DNA of 64,000 nt from Arthrobacter sp. CDRTa11 (GTDB taxonomy: Bacteria > Actinomycetota > Actinomycetes > Actinomycetales > Micrococcaceae). A program made the position numbers and the translations under genes. Shown piece after piece: positions 43,095 to 51,933 of this stretch (position 1 is the first letter of the stretch; each line of letters begins with the position of its first letter). Location: contig NZ_CP044532.1 of the NCBI RefSeq assembly GCF_026427775.1, forward strand, positions 2,480,001 to 2,544,000. Reading direction: 5' to 3'. The notes under the pieces are model-generated. The model did not search any database. It saw only the letters and a list, made by a program, of their open reading frames with translations, and was not told where the DNA came from.

Positions 43095-43892
43095 ATGAGT
43101 AGGCGACCCGAGGGCCTAGATCAACGCGACTATGTCCAGTCACTCGAGCGGGGACTCTCGGTCATCTTGGCCTTCTCTGATCACCGTCCGCGGCTGACCC
43201 TGACAGAGGTCGCCGCAGCAGCGGGACTGAGCCGTCCCACCGCACGACGCCTGCTGATCACCCTCGAGGCACTTGGCTATGTCCGCGCCAACGGGCGCGG
43301 CTACGTGCTGACGCCGCGCATCCTCACGCTCGGATACGCGTATCTGAACTCGCTCGACCTCAGGGAGATCGCGCAGCCGGTGATGGAGCAGATCGTCGCC
43401 GAGGTGCGGGAAACCTGCACCCTGGCGACACTCGACGGATCCGACATCGTCTATATAAGCCGCATCTCGATGCGGCGGATTAGCAACCTCTCGCTCGTTA
43501 TCGGCACCCGGCTCCCGGCCTACGCGAGCGCGATGGGACAGGTGATCCTCGCAGATCTGTCAGCGGAGGGCCTCCGCCACTATCTCGACACAACCGGACT
43601 TGAGGCGATCACGCCGCATACCATCACCACCCCCGAAGCACTCAAAGAGCGCCTCGCGAAGATCCGCGAGCGCGGCTGGTCGGCGGTCGACCAGGAACTC
43701 GAAACCGGGCTGCGCTCGATCGCGGCGCCGGTCCGCGGAGGCGATGGACGGGTGTTCGCCGGGCTCGGCCTGTCATCGTCCGCCCTGACGACGCGCGAGC
43801 TGCTGGAGCACCTCCCCCTGCTCCAGGACGCCGCCGCTGAGATCAGCGCCGGACTCGGCAGCGAGTTTGCGACCCGCGTAGAGCATCACTGA
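43095..43892 (+). CDS. IclR-family regulator (PcaR/PobR-like)
   Basis: 265 aa, GGAGA 6 bp before ATG 43095. N-terminal HTH near residues 12-70 (YVQSLERGLSVILAFSD, LTEVAAAAGLSRPTARRLLITLEALGYV). The effector domain contains SNLSLVIGTRLPAYASAMGQVILADLS and DQELETGLRSIAAPVRG. The opening YVQSLERGL and the DLREIAQPVMEQ segment are characteristic of aromatic-acid IclR regulators such as PcaR and PobR. It lies about 100 bp after the second ThDP gene and is the natural regulator of the whole 25.8-43.9 kb block. Confidence 0.9.
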   Translation: MSRRPEGLDQRDYVQSLERGLSVILAFSDHRPRLTLTEVAAAAGLSRPTARRLLITLEALGYVRANGRGYVLTPRILTLGYAYLNSLDLREIAQPVMEQIVAEVRETCTLATLDGSDIVYISRISMRRISNLSLVIGTRLPAYASAMGQVILADLSAEGLRHYLDTTGLEAITPHTITTPEALKERLAKIRERGWSAVDQELETGLRSIAAPVRGGDGRVFAGLGLSSSALTTRELLEHLPLLQDAAAEISAGLGSEFATRVEHH

Positions 43893-44147
43893 GCACCGCA
43901 GTCACGCCCCGCGGTGGCTCGGGGGCACCCCCGCAGCCCTCCGCCACCGATGTCTGCCCCTGGGTCGCGCTGGTGGTGTGTCTCCACCCTGGCTATGCGC
44001 AGTCGTGGCTCGCTGAAGGCGCGACTTTAATGAGCCGCGACGGCGTGCAACAGGCTTTGGCGGGACATCCGTTGAATCACTTCCGGGCAGCAGCTTCATT
44101 GTTTCCCCTGGTCTGTTTCCGGATCCTTGTGGTCACTCTCTTGCAGG

Positions 44148-45683
44148 TCAGTCTGGAACTTCGGCCTTTTTGGCCCGAATTGTCCGTATAGGAGCGGATG
44201 CATGCCAGGAGACGGGAACGGCGCCGTTGGCTGGGTGTAGCCGTTCCTCCAGATCCTTGGCCAGGTGCTCTCGTCCGGTGTCGCGGAGATGCCGGGCATA
44301 TTCTTCGGGGTCGGTATACAGTGTTGGGCCTGTCTGGAGCGAGATCTGCATCGGGTCCGGGAGGGCGCCCGGGGTCCCGGCGTAGAAGCTCCACCACGCC
44401 ATAAGCCTGGATCGCATTCCCTCGGCGATTGAAGGCTCGGTTTCGATGAGGTCGTGTTCGAGGTACGGGTCCTGGTCAACATGGAAGAGCGATTCCCATT
44501 CAGCTCTGTAGGCTCCGGGGTGATACGTGCGCATATATAGGTAGTCACGCGTTCGAACAGCGCGCTGGAAAGTATGGGCCCCGTGCCCGAGCACCAGGTG
44601 TTCACGGCTTTTCATGGGTTCTCCTTGAACCGCGGAGGCAAAGGATTCCCCCTGCCACTTTTCCGGTACCGGTAGATCGAGCAGCTTGCAAAGCGTCGGA
44701 GCGTAATCGATGTTGTACAGAAGTGCGTCGTTGGACTTTGCTTCCACGGTGTCCGTGATACCCGGCCAATGGATGATGAGCGGCAGTCGTTGCACCGGTT
44801 CGCTGGCCAGCCCGTGTTCGCCGTAGGCCCCGAGTTCACCGAAGGCTTCTCCGTGATCGGCGCTTACAACTATGGCGACTTCTTCTCGAATGCCGAGGGT
44901 ATCGATCGCGGTGAGTAACCGGCCGAAATGGTGGTCCCAGTAATGGATGGCACCATCGTAGCCGTTGATTAGGTGCTCAAAGTCAGCGCGGGTGCGGATT
45001 GCATCGGGCATGTTGTAGGGGACAGGGGAAGGGTTGGGTCCACCAAAGTAGTGAAGGTCCAAGGCAGTTCGTGAACCATAGATCTCTGCGTGCCTGTCAA
45101 TGGCTTCCTGGGTAGGCCAGGCAGGGGGTGGTCCGCTGGCCGCGGCTTTGTCGGTCCATTCGGGGGGCTGAAGGTAAGACACGTGAGGATCCCAGTACGT
45201 AAGGTGCAGGTACCAGTTTTCCCCGTCCTTGTTGCGTTCGATCCAGTCCACGGCCTTGTCGGTAATGATCTCGGCAGGCTCATCACCGATTTCGGGAGCC
45301 GCCCGGATGTTTTCCTGGAAATTGCCAGTGAAGAAGTAGGCGCGGTGCCGCTCGGCGAACGATGAGACGCAGGCGGTTAGATAGCCATTCTGAGTCAGGT
45401 GCTGGCCGAGCAGCGGACGGCCCGGTTCTGGACGGTGACCCGAGTCCAGCCGAAACCGCGCCGCGTCTCCGGCATGGCCCACAACTCCGTTAGTGATACC
45501 GAATTGTCCACTGGTCAGGGCTGTCCTGGACGGCAGGCATGGGGAATCGGAGCAGTAGTAGCGGTCGAAGCGGACACTGCGCTGTGCAAGCTCATCCAAG
45601 TGTGGAGTGATCCTCCGCTGGTATCCGTATGGCCCGGTGTGATCGGGGCGCAGACTGTCCACATCGACGTAAATGATCTTCAT
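44148..45683 (-). CDS. Type I sulfatase (alkaline phosphatase superfamily)
   Basis: 511 aa. Metal-site start VDVDSLRPDHTGPYGY (Asp7 and Asp9), formylglycine motif CLPSR with Cys49 and continuing TALTSG, and later VVSADHGEAFGELGAYGEHG carrying the Asp-His pair. No signal peptide is visible, so a cytoplasmic exo-sulfatase acting after uptake is likely. The gene lies just downstream of a TetR gene on the same strand, and both are next to copy A of the ABC transporter. The Cys must be converted to formylglycine by a maturation enzyme; none is encoded in this window. The substrate is unknown, probably a sulfated sugar. Confidence 0.9.
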   Translation of the reverse strand: MKIIYVDVDSLRPDHTGPYGYQRRITPHLDELAQRSVRFDRYYCSDSPCLPSRTALTSGQFGITNGVVGHAGDAARFRLDSGHRPEPGRPLLGQHLTQNGYLTACVSSFAERHRAYFFTGNFQENIRAAPEIGDEPAEIITDKAVDWIERNKDGENWYLHLTYWDPHVSYLQPPEWTDKAAASGPPPAWPTQEAIDRHAEIYGSRTALDLHYFGGPNPSPVPYNMPDAIRTRADFEHLINGYDGAIHYWDHHFGRLLTAIDTLGIREEVAIVVSADHGEAFGELGAYGEHGLASEPVQRLPLIIHWPGITDTVEAKSNDALLYNIDYAPTLCKLLDLPVPEKWQGESFASAVQGEPMKSREHLVLGHGAHTFQRAVRTRDYLYMRTYHPGAYRAEWESLFHVDQDPYLEHDLIETEPSIAEGMRSRLMAWWSFYAGTPGALPDPMQISLQTGPTLYTDPEEYARHLRDTGREHLAKDLEERLHPANGAVPVSWHASAPIRTIRAKKAEVPD

Positions 45684-45718
45684 CGTTTGCCTTTCAATTC
45701 AAGGGAAGTAGGTCGCCG

Positions 45719-46402
45719 TTACGCAGTGCCTTGCACGGCAACAGCTCCTGTGCCGGCGATTGACGGTTGAACCTGACCGGTCCACCTCGCGAGGAGGTGC
45801 TCCAAGTGGGTGGTGAAGAGGCCAACGAGATCAAGTTCGGGGTGGAGCAGCCATTGGAGCTCAATGCCGTCCATCAGTGCCACGAGTCCTCTGGCTTCGC
45901 TTTCGATCTGCTCCGGGGGCATGGAAACTTCCCCCGCATCAATCGCTTCACGGATCCGGGCGCTGAGGCTGGCCACGGTAATTTCGTATCGTTTTACGAT
46001 GAAATCCCGGGCGGGGTGTTCTGGATTCGATGCCTCTGCGGCCAGAGTAAGGAAGAGCTCTATGAGGCCCCGATGGGTGAGGTGGTAGGCCATGAGAGTC
46101 GGAAGCTGGCGGATGTGGGCAAGGCCTGTGGCCGGGTTGCCGGCCGACTGGCTTTCCTCGTTCCAGTACTCCAGTACGGCCGTGAGCAAGCCCTCTTTGC
46201 TCTGAAAATGCCTGATGAGGGCCGCACTGGTGACGCCTACTTCGTCGGCTATGTTCCGCAGAGAACCTGCGTGATAGCCGTACTGGGCAAAGATACGCGC
46301 TGCCGCCCTGACGATTTGCCTGCGGCGCTCGACGCCCTTGGGGTACGCGCCTCTGGTTCCTGGCTTCGCTGCCATGCCCATCACCACCGTTCTGTTCCGC
46401 AT
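45719..46402 (-). CDS. TetR-family regulator (A)
   Basis: About 227 aa from ATG 46402 (AAGAGG 9 bp upstream; later in-frame ATGs are possible). The HTH is residues about 25-75: RRRQIVRAAARIFAQYGYHAGSLRNIADEVGVTSAALIRHFQSKEGLL. Its ligand domain resembles the other TetR here: both have the sequence G-x-Y-x-KG before helix 1 and AAxNPEHP in the ligand domain. It is divergent from the binding-protein gene across a region with two palindromes, so it probably represses copy A and itself. Confidence 0.87.
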   Translation of the reverse strand: MRNRTVVMGMAAKPGTRGAYPKGVERRRQIVRAAARIFAQYGYHAGSLRNIADEVGVTSAALIRHFQSKEGLLTAVLEYWNEESQSAGNPATGLAHIRQLPTLMAYHLTHRGLIELFLTLAAEASNPEHPARDFIVKRYEITVASLSARIREAIDAGEVSMPPEQIESEARGLVALMDGIELQWLLHPELDLVGLFTTHLEHLLARWTGQVQPSIAGTGAVAVQGTA

Positions 46403-46415
46403 TTCCAAGTACCTC

Positions 46416-46478
46416 TTGCCAAAAAGTTACCAGACGCTTATATTTTTGAAAAGTAAGCGATCGGTGATTATTTACCGA
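46416..46478 (+). promoter_or_regulatory. Binding-protein promoter with overlapping TetR operator candidates
   Basis: -35 TTGCCA (46416-46421), 17 bp, -10 TATATT (46439-46444). An inverted repeat CGCTTA-N13-TAAGCG (46435-46459) spans the -10. A second near-palindrome TCGGTGATTATTTACCGA (46461-46478) follows at the expected transcription start. Both positions suit a TetR repressor. The ATG at 46554 leaves a leader of about 100 nt. Confidence 0.5.
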
Positions 46479-46553
46479 AGCTACGGAATGCGCCCCGTCA
46501 CCTGAGAACGGAGTGCGCTGTCCTACCACAACGAAGTTCTAGGAAGAGAAGCG

Positions 46554-48098
46554 ATGAGCATCAGAAGCCGAATACTCACCACGGCGGTAACAGCCGTCGT
46601 CTCAGCTTTGGCCTTTACCGGGTGCAACAGCACGCCCCAGGAATCTACTGGCAGTCAGCAGGGGCCAGATACCGCCCCGCTCTTGCGGATAGGTTCCCTG
46701 CAGGAGCCGCAGAGCTACGACCCGGCGCAGGCGAACGAGGGCCATCAGGCTCCTATCTACCAGGCCGTCTACGACACCTTGATCAAGCGTGAAGCAGACG
46801 GGGCGCTCAGCCCCATGCTGGCCACATCATGGGAGAAAAGCCAGGACGGCCTGTCCTACACCTTGAAGTTGCGTGAGGGCGTGAAGTTCGCTGACGGCGA
46901 GGTATTCGACTCCGCCGCGGTGAAGGCCAACGTTGAGCACTTCAAGAAGGCGAACGGACCGTTCGCCAGCTCAATGAAGTCAGTCATCGGCGTAGACACG
47001 CCCGACGCCGCTACTGCTGTGTTGAAGCTGACGGAACCCGATCCCGGGCTTCCATATTCCCTTTCCAACGCCCCCGGCTACATGGGCAGTCCGAAGGCGC
47101 TCGAGACGACCGAAATCAAGACCAGCCCGGTGGGTTCCGGTCCCTACGTCCTCGACGCCGCCAACACCGTGGCCGGATCCAAGATCACGCTGACCCGTAG
47201 TGCAGATTACTGGGGCGACAAGCTTCCGTACGACAAGGTTGAATTCCATGTTCTCGCCGACGAGACTGCCCGGCTGAACGCGCTGAAGTCCGGTCAGGTG
47301 GACGCTGCAGTCTTCCAGCGGGCCGCCACAGCGGCAGAAGCTGAAGGCACAGGACTGCTGCACGAACCATATGCCACCAACTGGGAAGGTATTTGGTTCT
47401 TTGACCGGGAGGGCACCAAGCTCCCGCAACTCAAAGACGTCCGTGTCCGGGAGGCGTTGTCCCTGGCCATCGACCGCGAGGCCCTGCTGCAGAGTGTCGC
47501 GCTGGGCAAGGGCGAGTTGACCAGCCAAACTTTCGGCCCCGATACGAAGGGGTATGACCAAGCCCTTGACGGCAAGTACACCTATGATCCGGACCGCGCC
47601 CGTGAACTTCTGAATGAAGCCGGCGCGGAAAACCTGGCAATCACCCTTCCGGTCAGCCCGGTTTTTGATCCCGCGATCTACGATTCCATCGAGCAGAACT
47701 GGAAGGACGTTGGGGTTACGGTCACCCGTCATCAGTGGGGGCCAGGCCAGGCGATTCCTTCCATGCTGCGTGGTGAGTTCCCAGTCGCTTACATGTCCCT
47801 GGTGCAGCGCGATGACTGGCGCCACATCCAGCTCCTCCTGGCACCGAACGCAACGTGGAACCCCTTTAAGACTGAGCGTCCGGAGATCAACGAACTGATC
47901 AAGAAGGCGCAAGCCGGGGATGAGAAGGCCATCGGCGAAGCTGCGAGGGAGATCAACAACATCGTCGTTGATGAGTACTGGTTCAGCCCCCTTTACAGGT
48001 TGGAGCAGCACTTTTACCACAACGACAAGGTTGATGTTCAGAACCAGGCTGAGCAGGCTGTCCCGTCAATCTACAACTACAAGCCCACTGGCAAGTAG
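46554..48098 (+). CDS. Opp/Dpp-family ABC substrate-binding lipoprotein (copy A)
   Basis: 514 aa. Lipobox AFTGC (Cys24). SBP family 5 features: LRIGSLQEPQSYDPAQANEG, TLIKREADGALSPMLATSWEKS, LSYTLKLREGVKFADG, VREALSLAIDREALLQ and YMSLVQRDDWRH. AGGAAGAGAAGCG precedes the ATG. Members bind peptides, nickel or oligosaccharides; with sulfatases and a GH3 enzyme nearby an oligosaccharide is plausible. A paralog encoded at 63256-64000 agrees at roughly 70% of compared C-terminal positions by eye, much less than the permeases do. Confidence 0.92.
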   Translation: MSIRSRILTTAVTAVVSALAFTGCNSTPQESTGSQQGPDTAPLLRIGSLQEPQSYDPAQANEGHQAPIYQAVYDTLIKREADGALSPMLATSWEKSQDGLSYTLKLREGVKFADGEVFDSAAVKANVEHFKKANGPFASSMKSVIGVDTPDAATAVLKLTEPDPGLPYSLSNAPGYMGSPKALETTEIKTSPVGSGPYVLDAANTVAGSKITLTRSADYWGDKLPYDKVEFHVLADETARLNALKSGQVDAAVFQRAATAAEAEGTGLLHEPYATNWEGIWFFDREGTKLPQLKDVRVREALSLAIDREALLQSVALGKGELTSQTFGPDTKGYDQALDGKYTYDPDRARELLNEAGAENLAITLPVSPVFDPAIYDSIEQNWKDVGVTVTRHQWGPGQAIPSMLRGEFPVAYMSLVQRDDWRHIQLLLAPNATWNPFKTERPEINELIKKAQAGDEKAIGEAAREINNIVVDEYWFSPLYRLEQHFYHNDKVDVQNQAEQAVPSIYNYKPTGK

Positions 48099-48102
48099 TC
48101 AT

Positions 48103-48135
48103 GTTCCGGCGGCCGGCCCGTCCGGCCGCCGGAAC
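48103..48135 (+). terminator. Strong hairpin between binding-protein and permease genes (copy A)
   Basis: A perfect 14-bp stem GTTCCGGCGGCCGG / CCGGCCGCCGGAAC with loop CCCGT follows the stop by 4 nt and precedes the permease GTG by 30 bp. It is followed by CCACTTTTCG. It probably protects the binding-protein mRNA end and attenuates expression of the membrane genes. Confidence 0.65.
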
Positions 48136-48165
48136 CCACTTTTCGATCCGAACTAGGAGTCATCG

Positions 48166-49107
48166 GTGACTTTCTTCCTACTGCGGCGCTTCCTGTCGGC
48201 GGCGGTCCTGCTCGTTGCGGTGTCGTTCCTGGCCTACGTGCTGCTTTTCCCCACAGCGGGGGACATCTCCCGGAACATCCTTGGTGAAAACGCCACGGAG
48301 GAACAGGTTGCTCTGAAGAACCAGGAACTCGGACTGGACCAGCCCCTCCCTATCCAGTACCTCGCCTGGTTCACCAAAGCCGTATCGGGCGACCTCGGCG
48401 TCTCCTACTTCAGCAGCCAACCGGTGTGGGACACCCTCATGATCCGGCTCCCCGTCACCCTGAGCCTGGTGATCGTGGTGACGTTGCTGACCGGAATCCT
48501 GGCGTTCGCGGCCGGCATCTATGCCGCCGTGCGGAAGGGATGGGTGGACCGGACCCTGCAAATCCTGGCCACCTTCGGAGACGCGCTGCCCTCCTTTATC
48601 GTGGCCCTCTTCCTGGTCACGTACTTCGCGATCCAGTTGAAGATGTTCCCCGCAACCGGCTACATACCGCTCACCGAGTCCCCCGCAGGCTGGGTCAGGA
48701 CCATTACCCTGCCGGTCATCGCGCTCGCCATCTGCGGGGTCGCCGGCGTGGCCCAGCAGGTCCGCTCCGCAACGTTGGGGGTCTTACGCAATGACTACAT
48801 CCGCACCGCGCGCAGCCGCGGCCTCTCGGAGCGCCGAATCATCCTGACCAACGTGCTGCGGAACGCCTCCACGAACGGCCTGACCAGCCTCGCCGTCCAA
48901 GTGGTCGGCATCCTCGGCGGAGCCGTCGTCATTGAAGCGGTGTTCGCGCTGCCCGGACTGGGCTCACTCGCTGTCGAAGCGACCAGCCGGACTGACCTTC
49001 CCCTCATCATCGGCGTCATACTCGCCGTCGTACTCATCGTCGTCGCCGTCAACCTGATCGTCGACATCCTCGTAGCCTGGCTCAACCCGAAAGTCCGCCT
49101 GTCATGA
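48166..49107 (+). CDS. Opp/Dpp-family ABC permease B (copy A)
   Basis: 313 aa from GTG 48166 (TAGGAG upstream). Starts with a hydrophobic helix (LLRRFLSAAVLLVAVSFLAYVLLFP), followed by the periplasmic domain with YFSSQPVWDTLMIRLPVTLSL. The EAA loop is LGVLRNDYIRTARSRGLSERRIILTNVLRNAS. Six membrane helices overall. It overlaps the next gene by 4 bp. The copy at 62253-63194 is nearly the same protein and has the same GTG start. Confidence 0.93.
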   Translation: MTFFLLRRFLSAAVLLVAVSFLAYVLLFPTAGDISRNILGENATEEQVALKNQELGLDQPLPIQYLAWFTKAVSGDLGVSYFSSQPVWDTLMIRLPVTLSLVIVVTLLTGILAFAAGIYAAVRKGWVDRTLQILATFGDALPSFIVALFLVTYFAIQLKMFPATGYIPLTESPAGWVRTITLPVIALAICGVAGVAQQVRSATLGVLRNDYIRTARSRGLSERRIILTNVLRNASTNGLTSLAVQVVGILGGAVVIEAVFALPGLGSLAVEATSRTDLPLIIGVILAVVLIVVAVNLIVDILVAWLNPKVRLS

Positions 49108-50906
49108 CACTTGCGACCGAAGTACCCACCGACGTGGACCCCGTCGTCCCTCGTTCGGGCCTCCTGAGGCGATTCGTCCGCAACCCGCTCGGACTGATCT
49201 CCACCATTGTGCTCCTGGCAGTCATCGTCATCGCCGTGGCCGTACCCTATCTGGGGCTGCCGGACCCCAACGGCGTAAACCTGCGCGAAGCCATGCGCCC
49301 CCCGGGAACTGGCCATCTTCTGGGCACCGACAGCTCCGGGCGAGATACCTTCAGCCGTCTTATGTGGGGCACCCAAGTCATCCTCATCGGCGCAGCACTC
49401 GCCCTTGCCGTTGCCCTGGTCATAGGCACCGCAACAGGCCTGCTGGCCGGGTACTATGGCGGCTGGTTCGACAGCGCCGCTTCCTGGGTCAACAACCTGA
49501 ACATGGCACTTCCCGGCATCGTGGTCCTGCTCGCCGTCCGAGCCGTCGTCGGACCCTCCGTCTACATCGCGATGGGTGTTTTCGGCGTCCTCCTGACGCC
49601 GGCCTTCTTCCGTGTGGTCCGCGGGGCGGTGCAGGCAGTCCGCAACGAACTCTACGTGGACGCCGCCAGAGTCTCGGGCCTCAGCGACGCCAGGATACTC
49701 GCCCGCCACATCTTCACGGTGGTCCGGGCACCGGTCATCATCCAGGCCGCCAGGGTGGCCAGCATCGCTATCGCCATCCAGGCCGGACTTGAATTCCTCG
49801 GCGTCACCGACAGCTCCGTCCCCTCCTGGGGCAATATGCTCAACGAGGGCTTCCGAAAAATAGCCTTAAATCCCGGACTTATCCTGTGGCCCAGCCTCGC
49901 AATCGGGCTGGTCTCCATGGCCCTGATCCTCTTCGGCAATGCACTCCGCGACGCCCTCGAAGACCGTGGGCACGCCACGACCCGGGCGGTCAGGCTCCCG
50001 GCCCGACCCGCCGTCGAGCTTTCCTCAACTGGGTCCGCACCAGCAGCCGCCCATCCCGACAACGCGCTCCTGTCCGTCCAGAACCTCAAAGTCGCCTACG
50101 GCACCGGGGCCGGGGAAAAGGAAGTGGTCCACGGCGTCAGCCTTCACGTCGCCCCGGGCGAAGTACTGGGTTTGGTGGGGGAGTCCGGGTCAGGCAAGAC
50201 CCAAACCGCCTTCTCCATACTCGGTCTCCTTCCCGACGGCGGGCGCGTTTCGGGCGGCTCGATCCTGTTCAACAGTAAAGAACTCACCACCCTCGGAAAC
50301 AAGGAACGCACCGCCCTGCGCGGCACCGAAATCGCCTACATTCCGCAGGAACCGATGAGCAACCTGGACCCCTCCTTCCGGATCGGCCACCAGCTCACCG
50401 TCCCCTTGCGGACAAAACTCGGGCTCTCCAAACAGGACGCCACCAAACGCGCCCTTGCCCTCCTCGCCCGCGTCGGGATCACCAACCCGGAAAAGACCTT
50501 GAAGTCCTACCCGCATGAAATTTCCGGCGGCATGGCCCAGCGCGTCCTGATCGCCGGGGCAGTCTCCTGCAACCCCCGCCTGCTCATCGCCGATGAGCCC
50601 ACCACCGCCCTGGACGTCACCGTTCAGGCCGAAGTCCTGGACCTGCTCCGGGACCTCCAGCGCGAAACCGGTATGGCGGTGATTATGGTCACCCACAACT
50701 TCGGCGTGGTAGCCGACATCTGCGACCGCGTGGCCGTGATGCAGGCCGGGCGACTTGTGGAAGTAGGCACCGTCGACAAAATCCTTACTTCACCGTCACA
50801 GGCATACACCCAGAAACTCCTCGATTCCATGCTCGAGGACGGACCGGTCCGTCCTTACCCCTTCGACGAGGACCACCTCGCAGCCACCCTCACCTCCAAG
50901 GACTAA
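49104..50906 (+). CDS. Fused Opp/Dpp permease C and ATP-binding protein D (copy A)
   Basis: 600 aa. Residues about 1-290 are a permease (helix 1 [22 protein letters not shown] loop [20 protein letters not shown]). Then comes a Pro/Ala linker and an ABC ATPase from about residue 320 ([11 protein letters not shown], Walker A GESGSGKT, signature [13 protein letters not shown], Walker [15 protein letters not shown]). DppC-DppD fusions of this kind occur in actinobacteria and are functional. The C-terminal end has the usual oligopeptide-ATPase extension HPYTQ-like (SQAYTQKLL). It is encoded between permease B and ATPase F, so the transporter is complete. Confidence 0.9.
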   Translation: MTLATEVPTDVDPVVPRSGLLRRFVRNPLGLISTIVLLAVIVIAVAVPYLGLPDPNGVNLREAMRPPGTGHLLGTDSSGRDTFSRLMWGTQVILIGAALALAVALVIGTATGLLAGYYGGWFDSAASWVNNLNMALPGIVVLLAVRAVVGPSVYIAMGVFGVLLTPAFFRVVRGAVQAVRNELYVDAARVSGLSDARILARHIFTVVRAPVIIQAARVASIAIAIQAGLEFLGVTDSSVPSWGNMLNEGFRKIALNPGLILWPSLAIGLVSMALILFGNALRDALEDRGHATTRAVRLPARPAVELSSTGSAPAAAHPDNALLSVQNLKVAYGTGAGEKEVVHGVSLHVAPGEVLGLVGESGSGKTQTAFSILGLLPDGGRVSGGSILFNSKELTTLGNKERTALRGTEIAYIPQEPMSNLDPSFRIGHQLTVPLRTKLGLSKQDATKRALALLARVGITNPEKTLKSYPHEISGGMAQRVLIAGAVSCNPRLLIADEPTTALDVTVQAEVLDLLRDLQRETGMAVIMVTHNFGVVADICDRVAVMQAGRLVEVGTVDKILTSPSQAYTQKLLDSMLEDGPVRPYPFDEDHLAATLTSKD

Positions 50907-50909
50907 CCC

Positions 50910-51755
50910 ATGCCCCACACCAACCGGCTACTGGAAGTCGAGAAGCTCGCCGTGGAATACCCCGGCCATGGCCGCAAACCTCCTTTCAAAGCTCTGGAGG
51001 ACATTTCCTTCGCCATCCGCCAGGGCGAGACCCTTGGCCTGGTGGGCGAATCCGGTTCGGGAAAAACCACGATTGGCAGGGCGATCCTTGGCCTGGTCAA
51101 ACCCACAGGCGGACGGATCCTCTTCGACGGCAAGGACATCACCCACGCCAGCCGCCACGACCGGCGTGCCCTGAGTCGGGACATCCAGGTGGTGTTCCAG
51201 GACCCCTACACCTCCCTGAACCCATCGATGACGGTCGAAGACATACTCTGCGAACCCCTCACCATCCAAGGGATCGCCAAGAAGGATGCCCTGGACCGGG
51301 TCCGCGGGCTCCTGGACCGGGTCCACCTTCCGGCCAACTCAGGTGGCCGGCTTCCCCGTGAGTTTTCCGGCGGACAGCGGCAACGCATCGCCATCGCCCG
51401 CGCCATCGCCGTCAAGCCACGCCTCATCGTCTGCGACGAACCCGTCTCCGCCCTGGACCTCACCACCCAGGCCACCGTCCTGGACCTCTTGGTCGAGATC
51501 CAGGAAGCGACCAAAGTGGCCTACCTCTTCGTCTCCCACGACCTCAGCGTCATCCGCCACATCAGCCACAACGTCATCGTCCTGTACAAAGGACACATCG
51601 TTGAACACGGCCGCGCGGCGCAGGTCACGTCCCAACCCGTCCACCCCTATACCCAAAAACTTTTCACATCCGCTCCGGTGCCCAACCCTGCCCAGCAGAG
51701 GGAACGGCGGGAAACGCGCCGCCAGCTCGCTGGCACTGCCGGGCAGGCAGCATGA
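50910..51755 (+). CDS. Opp/Dpp-family ATP-binding protein F (copy A)
   Basis: 281 aa. Walker [14 protein letters not shown]-loop VVFQDPYTSLNPSM, signature FSGGQRQRIAIAR, Walker B LIVCDEPVSALD, H-loop VSHDLSVI and the C-terminal VHPYTQKLF typical of OppF/DppF. The start lies 3 bp after the previous stop. Its stop overlaps a following ATG (ATGA) that opens a short frame resembling the start of the GH3 gene. Nearly identical in protein sequence to the gene at 59612-60460. Confidence 0.93.
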   Translation: MPHTNRLLEVEKLAVEYPGHGRKPPFKALEDISFAIRQGETLGLVGESGSGKTTIGRAILGLVKPTGGRILFDGKDITHASRHDRRALSRDIQVVFQDPYTSLNPSMTVEDILCEPLTIQGIAKKDALDRVRGLLDRVHLPANSGGRLPREFSGGQRQRIAIARAIAVKPRLIVCDEPVSALDLTTQATVLDLLVEIQEATKVAYLFVSHDLSVIRHISHNVIVLYKGHIVEHGRAAQVTSQPVHPYTQKLFTSAPVPNPAQQRERRETRRQLAGTAGQAA

Positions 51756-51931
51756 GCGTGGAGCTTGCGACCGAATGCTTCGGTCTGGTACGGCGACAGA
51801 CCGCAGCTATGTCCGGCCCTTCCAGCCAGACTCCAGAATCTGCTCCTGTATCCCGCCAAGACCTCACAGCAGCTTTCCCATCCGTCTCCGTCCGGGCCAG
51901 CGTGCCGGACCCTAAAAGCAGACAGGCTTGA
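51752..51931 (+). pseudogene. 59-aa frame, probable remnant of a GH3 gene start
   Basis: An ATGA overlap with the ATPase stop opens a 59-codon frame that begins MSVELATE, close to the start MSVDLEPE of the GH3 enzyme that follows ATPase F in copy B, also with ATGA overlap. After about eight codons the similarity ends and the rest (LVRRQTAAMSGPSS..., ending PDPKSRQA) matches no domain I know. Its stop overlaps the spacing before the oxidoreductase at 51934. Read as a truncation scar, or possibly a real small coupling peptide; I favour the scar. Confidence 0.45.
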
Positions 51932-51933
51932 AG

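Noticed and set aside
43893..43920. Possible terminator hairpin after the IclR gene (AGCACCGC and GCGGTGGCT)
   Set aside because: The stem needs a bulge and has no following U-run; too weak to list as a feature.
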